Shown piece by piece: positions 4,965 to 6,825 of a stretch of 6,825 bases of DNA. The notes under the pieces were generated by a model that saw only the letters and a program-made list of their open reading frames with translations, had not been told where the DNA came from and made no database searches. The translations under genes were made by a program, and so were the position numbers. Positions within the stretch are counted from its first letter, which is position 1; each line of letters opens with the position of its first letter. The DNA comes from Methanobacteriota archaeon (lineage in GTDB: Archaea; JACRDV01): NCBI GenBank assembly GCA_024860865.1, contig JACRDV010000150.1, positions 1-6,825 on the forward strand, in the 5' to 3' direction.

Positions 4965-5687
4965 ATGCAAAGATATTTAGCAGAATTTATAGGCACATTC
5001 ATTCTTGTCTTTGCTGGAACTGGGGCTATCGTAATTAATGATCTAAATGGGGGAGTTATCTCTCATATCGGGATATCCCTTACCTTTGGACTTGCAGTTC
5101 TAATTGTGGTTTGTGCTATAGGACACATATCTGGTGCACATATTAATCCCGCTGTGACAATAGCATTCGCGGTTAACAAAAGATTTCCGATATCTTATGT
5201 ACCTCCTTACTTAGTAGCACAACTCCTTGGTGCTATTTCCGCCTCATTTCTGGTCTTTTTACTTTTTGGGAATATATCTAATCTGGGTGGAACCTTCCCA
5301 ATGAACGGCAACGTAACTCAATCTCTAGTCCTAGAATTCGTCCTAACATTTATCCTTATGTTTGTTATTATAGCAGTTGCTACTGATGAAAGGGTTCATG
5401 AGTCTGTTGCTGGACCTGCCATCGGACTAACTGTAGCGATGGATGCACTTTTGGGCGGACCAATTAGTGGAGGTTCAATGAATCCTGCTAGGTCATTTGG
5501 TCCAGCATTAGTAGGAATTAATTTTCAATATCACTGGATATACTGGCTTGCTCCAATTTTAGGCGCTATAACAGCGACTTTCTTATTTGATTACATAAGA
5601 AAAGGGGAAGTACCAAAATGTGTGGATACTGGAGTATTTGGTTGTATAGAATGTGAGGTGTATAAAAAGAGAGGCGGTAGAACTTAA
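4965..5687 (+). CDS. Aquaporin / aquaglyceroporin (MIP family)
   Basis: Channel for passive passage of water and perhaps glycerol or other small neutral solutes across the cytoplasmic membrane. It is 240 residues with six hydrophobic membrane spans in two halves, each with its half-helix motif: NPA at 61-63 (GHISGAHINPAVT) and NPA at 173-175 followed by the selectivity-filter Arg176 (GGSMNPARSFGPA). The N-terminal EFIGTFILVF and the first-half block GAHINPAVTIAF resemble archaeal AqpM and also the NIP/AqpN group, which in plants and bacteria can pass metalloids; the substrate cannot be settled by eye. The tail after the last span (from about 212) carries Cys219, Cys227 and Cys230 (PKCVDTGVFGCIECEV), not a usual feature of the family. 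Monocistronic: its own promoter upstream, 207 bases to the next gene downstream. No symbol is assigned because AqpM orthology was not tested. Confidence 0.93.
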   Translation: MQRYLAEFIGTFILVFAGTGAIVINDLNGGVISHIGISLTFGLAVLIVVCAIGHISGAHINPAVTIAFAVNKRFPISYVPPYLVAQLLGAISASFLVFLLFGNISNLGGTFPMNGNVTQSLVLEFVLTFILMFVIIAVATDERVHESVAGPAIGLTVAMDALLGGPISGGSMNPARSFGPALVGINFQYHWIYWLAPILGAITATFLFDYIRKGEVPKCVDTGVFGCIECEVYKKRGGRT

Positions 5688-5734
5688 TGGAAGTCTCTAA
5701 ATCTTTATTTACAATTAACATCAAACATAATAGA

Positions 5735-5802
5735 TAAATCCTGCTCAATTAGAACTATGTCATTTGACATAAACTTAACGAAAGAAGTAGCAAAAAATTG
5801 AG
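5735..5802. repeat. Repeat D: TAAATCCTGCTCAAT copy with internal perfect hairpin
   Basis: Bases 5735-5749 are identical to 1427-1441. CTCAATT (5744-5750) is the reverse complement of AATTGAG (5796-5802), echoing the longer inverted repeat that bounds copy B. Between them is a perfect self-complementary stretch, TATGTCATTTGACATA (5756-5771). It lies 48 bases past the aquaporin stop; it could be a 3'-end processing or termination element, or a relic of the same repeat family. The TTCAAA and CGACGGCC parts of A-C are absent. Confidence 0.5.
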
Positions 5803-5850
5803 TTCATTTTTAATCAGGTTCACACACATACAAAATATTTAAAAACCTAA

Positions 5851-5860
5851 CTTATATAAG
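5851..5860 (+). promoter_or_regulatory. TATA box of the pyrH operon
   Basis: The 10-base palindrome CTTATATAAG lies about 40 bases before the pyrH start, so transcription should begin near 5880-5884, leaving a leader of about 10-15 bases. AT-rich CAAAATATTTAAAAA (5831-5845) just upstream could be an alternative box. Confidence 0.55.
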
Positions 5861-5883
5861 AAGCCAATCGGCCATATATCAGC

Positions 5884-5887
5884 GAGG
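5884..5887 (+). promoter_or_regulatory. Ribosome binding site supporting the TTG start of pyrH
   Basis: GAGG with a seven-base spacer precedes TTG at 5895. Family members begin within a few residues of the VISLGGS strand, which matches this start, so TTG is preferred over any internal ATG. Confidence 0.65.
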
Positions 5888-5894
5888 ATTTCTA

Positions 5895-6584
5895 TTGCAC
5901 GCTGTCATTTCACTTGGTGGTTCCATTTTAGCGCCAGAGAAGTTAGATATAAAGTATACTCAAGAAGTTGCTGCCGAACTAAAAAAACTTGTAGAAAAAG
6001 GTCATAGCATAATGGTTGTTACAGGTGGAGGAGCTCGAGCTAGGAACTACATTGAAGCAGCCCGCCAGCTTAAAGCTTCTGAAGCTTATTGTGACGTAAT
6101 TGGAATCGAAGTAACTAGATTAAACGCAAGGATATTAATTTCTGCACTTGGAAACTCTGCATATCCTGAACCTGCAAAAAATTTTGAAGAAGCTGTCAAA
6201 TTTTATCGACCTGGCAGAATTGTAGTTATGGGTGGTACGCACATTGGCCATACCACAGATAGCGTTAGCGCAATGCTTGCGGAATATACTGGAGCAGACT
6301 TACTTATAATTGCAACTGATGTCGATGGAATTTATACATCTGATCCAAAGATTGATCCAAAAGCAAAAAAAATAGATAAAATTTCTGCTAAAGAATTTTC
6401 AAAATTTGCCTTAGAGCACGGTCAAGTTGAAGCAGGGTCTACATTTGTAGTTGATCCACATGCGGCTAAAATTATCGAACGATCAAAGATTAGAACAGTA
6501 GTTATAAATGGAAGGAAACTAAATGAGTTTGAACGGATAATCGAAGGAAAATCTCATACAGGAACTGAAATACTTCCGAGATGA
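5895..6584 (+). CDS. pyrH: UMP kinase, archaeal type (amino-acid kinase family)
   Basis: Phosphorylates UMP to UDP using ATP in pyrimidine nucleotide synthesis; cytoplasmic and, in the family, hexameric. At 229 residues it is close to the usual archaeal length of about 220-230. Motifs: the N-terminal phosphate-binding strand-loop VISLGGSIL (4-12), the glycine loop VVTGGGARARNYI (41-53), GGTHIGHTTDSVSAML (112-127), and the nucleotide-binding ATDVDGIYTSDPKIDP (139-154). The TTG start at 5895 gives two residues before the core strand, as in relatives, and has a GAGG site. It is first in an operon with the Zn-ribbon membrane protein, the two separated by four bases. No sign of damage. Confidence 0.96.
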   Translation: MHAVISLGGSILAPEKLDIKYTQEVAAELKKLVEKGHSIMVVTGGGARARNYIEAARQLKASEAYCDVIGIEVTRLNARILISALGNSAYPEPAKNFEEAVKFYRPGRIVVMGGTHIGHTTDSVSAMLAEYTGADLLIIATDVDGIYTSDPKIDPKAKKIDKISAKEFSKFALEHGQVEAGSTFVVDPHAAKIIERSKIRTVVINGRKLNEFERIIEGKSHTGTEILPR

Positions 6585-6588
6585 TTAA

Positions 6589-6807
6589 GTGACGGAAAAA
6601 GAGCGAGATTACATTGCCCCACACAGACACTGCATTATCTGCGGGAAATCAACAACTATTGATAGAGAAATTTGTTCGAAAAAGTGCGAAGAAATGTGGT
6701 TCCGTCAGCAGAAAAAGCAAAAGAGAAGTCAGTGGATTTGGATAGGCTTGCTTGTAATATTTTTCTTGATATTCATTGTTTTAGCTAGCATCAAGCCAAA
6801 AGGATAA
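6589..6807 (+). CDS. DUF2116-type zinc-ribbon protein with C-terminal membrane segment
   Basis: Small protein of 72 residues and unknown function. The N-terminal half is a treble-clef/zinc-ribbon-like Cys4 site: Cys15-X2-Cys18 (HCIICGK) and Cys29-X3-Cys33 (EICSKKCEE). A basic stretch (39-47, RQQKKQKRS) leads into one membrane helix (about 49-67, WIWIGLLVIFFLIFIVLAS) and a short KPKG tail, giving a tail-anchored layout with the zinc domain in the cytoplasm (positive-inside). This is the DUF2116 architecture commonly seen beside archaeal UMP kinase genes; the shared job is not known. It starts with GTG four bases after the pyrH stop, so the two are probably translated together. Its own ribosome site is weak (GAGATGAT). 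Confidence 0.88.
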   Translation: MTEKERDYIAPHRHCIICGKSTTIDREICSKKCEEMWFRQQKKQKRSQWIWIGLLVIFFLIFIVLASIKPKG

Positions 6808-6825
6808 CGAATAGCACAGGAATAA
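6808..6825 (+). other. Short intergenic end of window
   Basis: Eighteen bases follow the last stop. They include CAGGAATAA, a possible ribosome site for a further operon gene beyond the window, but no start codon is visible. Confidence 0.3.

Noticed and set aside
5688-5894. Riboswitch in the pyrH leader
   Set aside because: The likely transcript starts near 5880, leaving only about 15 bases of leader, too short for one.

Overview
The window looks archaeal, probably an anaerobic euryarchaeote-like lineage with multiheme cytochromes (ANME/Syntrophoarchaeia/Archaeoglobi-like; this is an inference and the genus cannot be read from 6.8 kb). The reasons are an archaeal-type UMP kinase directly followed by a DUF2116 zinc-ribbon membrane protein, AT-rich promoters with TATA-like boxes about 25 bases before the expected starts, oligo-T terminators, GGAGGTG/GAGG ribosome sites, frequent TTG/GTG starts, and a cell-wall-binding-repeat surface protein with many N-X-T sequons. 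Most of the window is strongly AT-rich.

Layout, left to right. (1) 1-1188 (+): a subtilisin-family protease whose 5' end lies outside the window, ending in a Thr/Ser tract. (2) 1189-3012: a degraded accessory region. It holds a VapBC toxin-antitoxin pair on the minus strand (antitoxin intact, toxin split by a one-base frameshift), visibly richer in GC than its surroundings. Around it are three copies of a dispersed intergenic repeat (A, B, C), a terminator-like hairpin, and the remains of a small secreted-protein gene with two in-frame stops. (3) 3013-4233 (+): an exported protein with a cell-wall-binding repeat 2 region followed by about 190 residues of Ala/Glu-rich helix. (4) 4302-4766 (-): a membrane-anchored small multiheme c-type cytochrome with four CXXCH sites and one CX1CH site. 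(5) 4965-5687 (+): an aquaporin/aquaglyceroporin with both NPA motifs and a Cys-bearing C-terminal tail. (6) 5895-6807 (+): an operon of UMP kinase (pyrH) and the DUF2116 Zn-ribbon/TM protein.

The protease, the repeat protein, the cytochrome and probably the lost secreted protein all act at or outside the membrane, so the left two thirds reads as a cell-surface/accessory block beside a housekeeping pyrimidine-nucleotide operon. No CRISPR array, rRNA or intact tRNA was seen. The most unusual items are the intergenic repeat family sharing TGCTCAA and (in A and B) CTCGACGGCCCCAC motifs, one copy of which carries the likely TATA box of the 3013 gene; the vapBC island bracketed by two of these copies; and the CX1CH site in the cytochrome.
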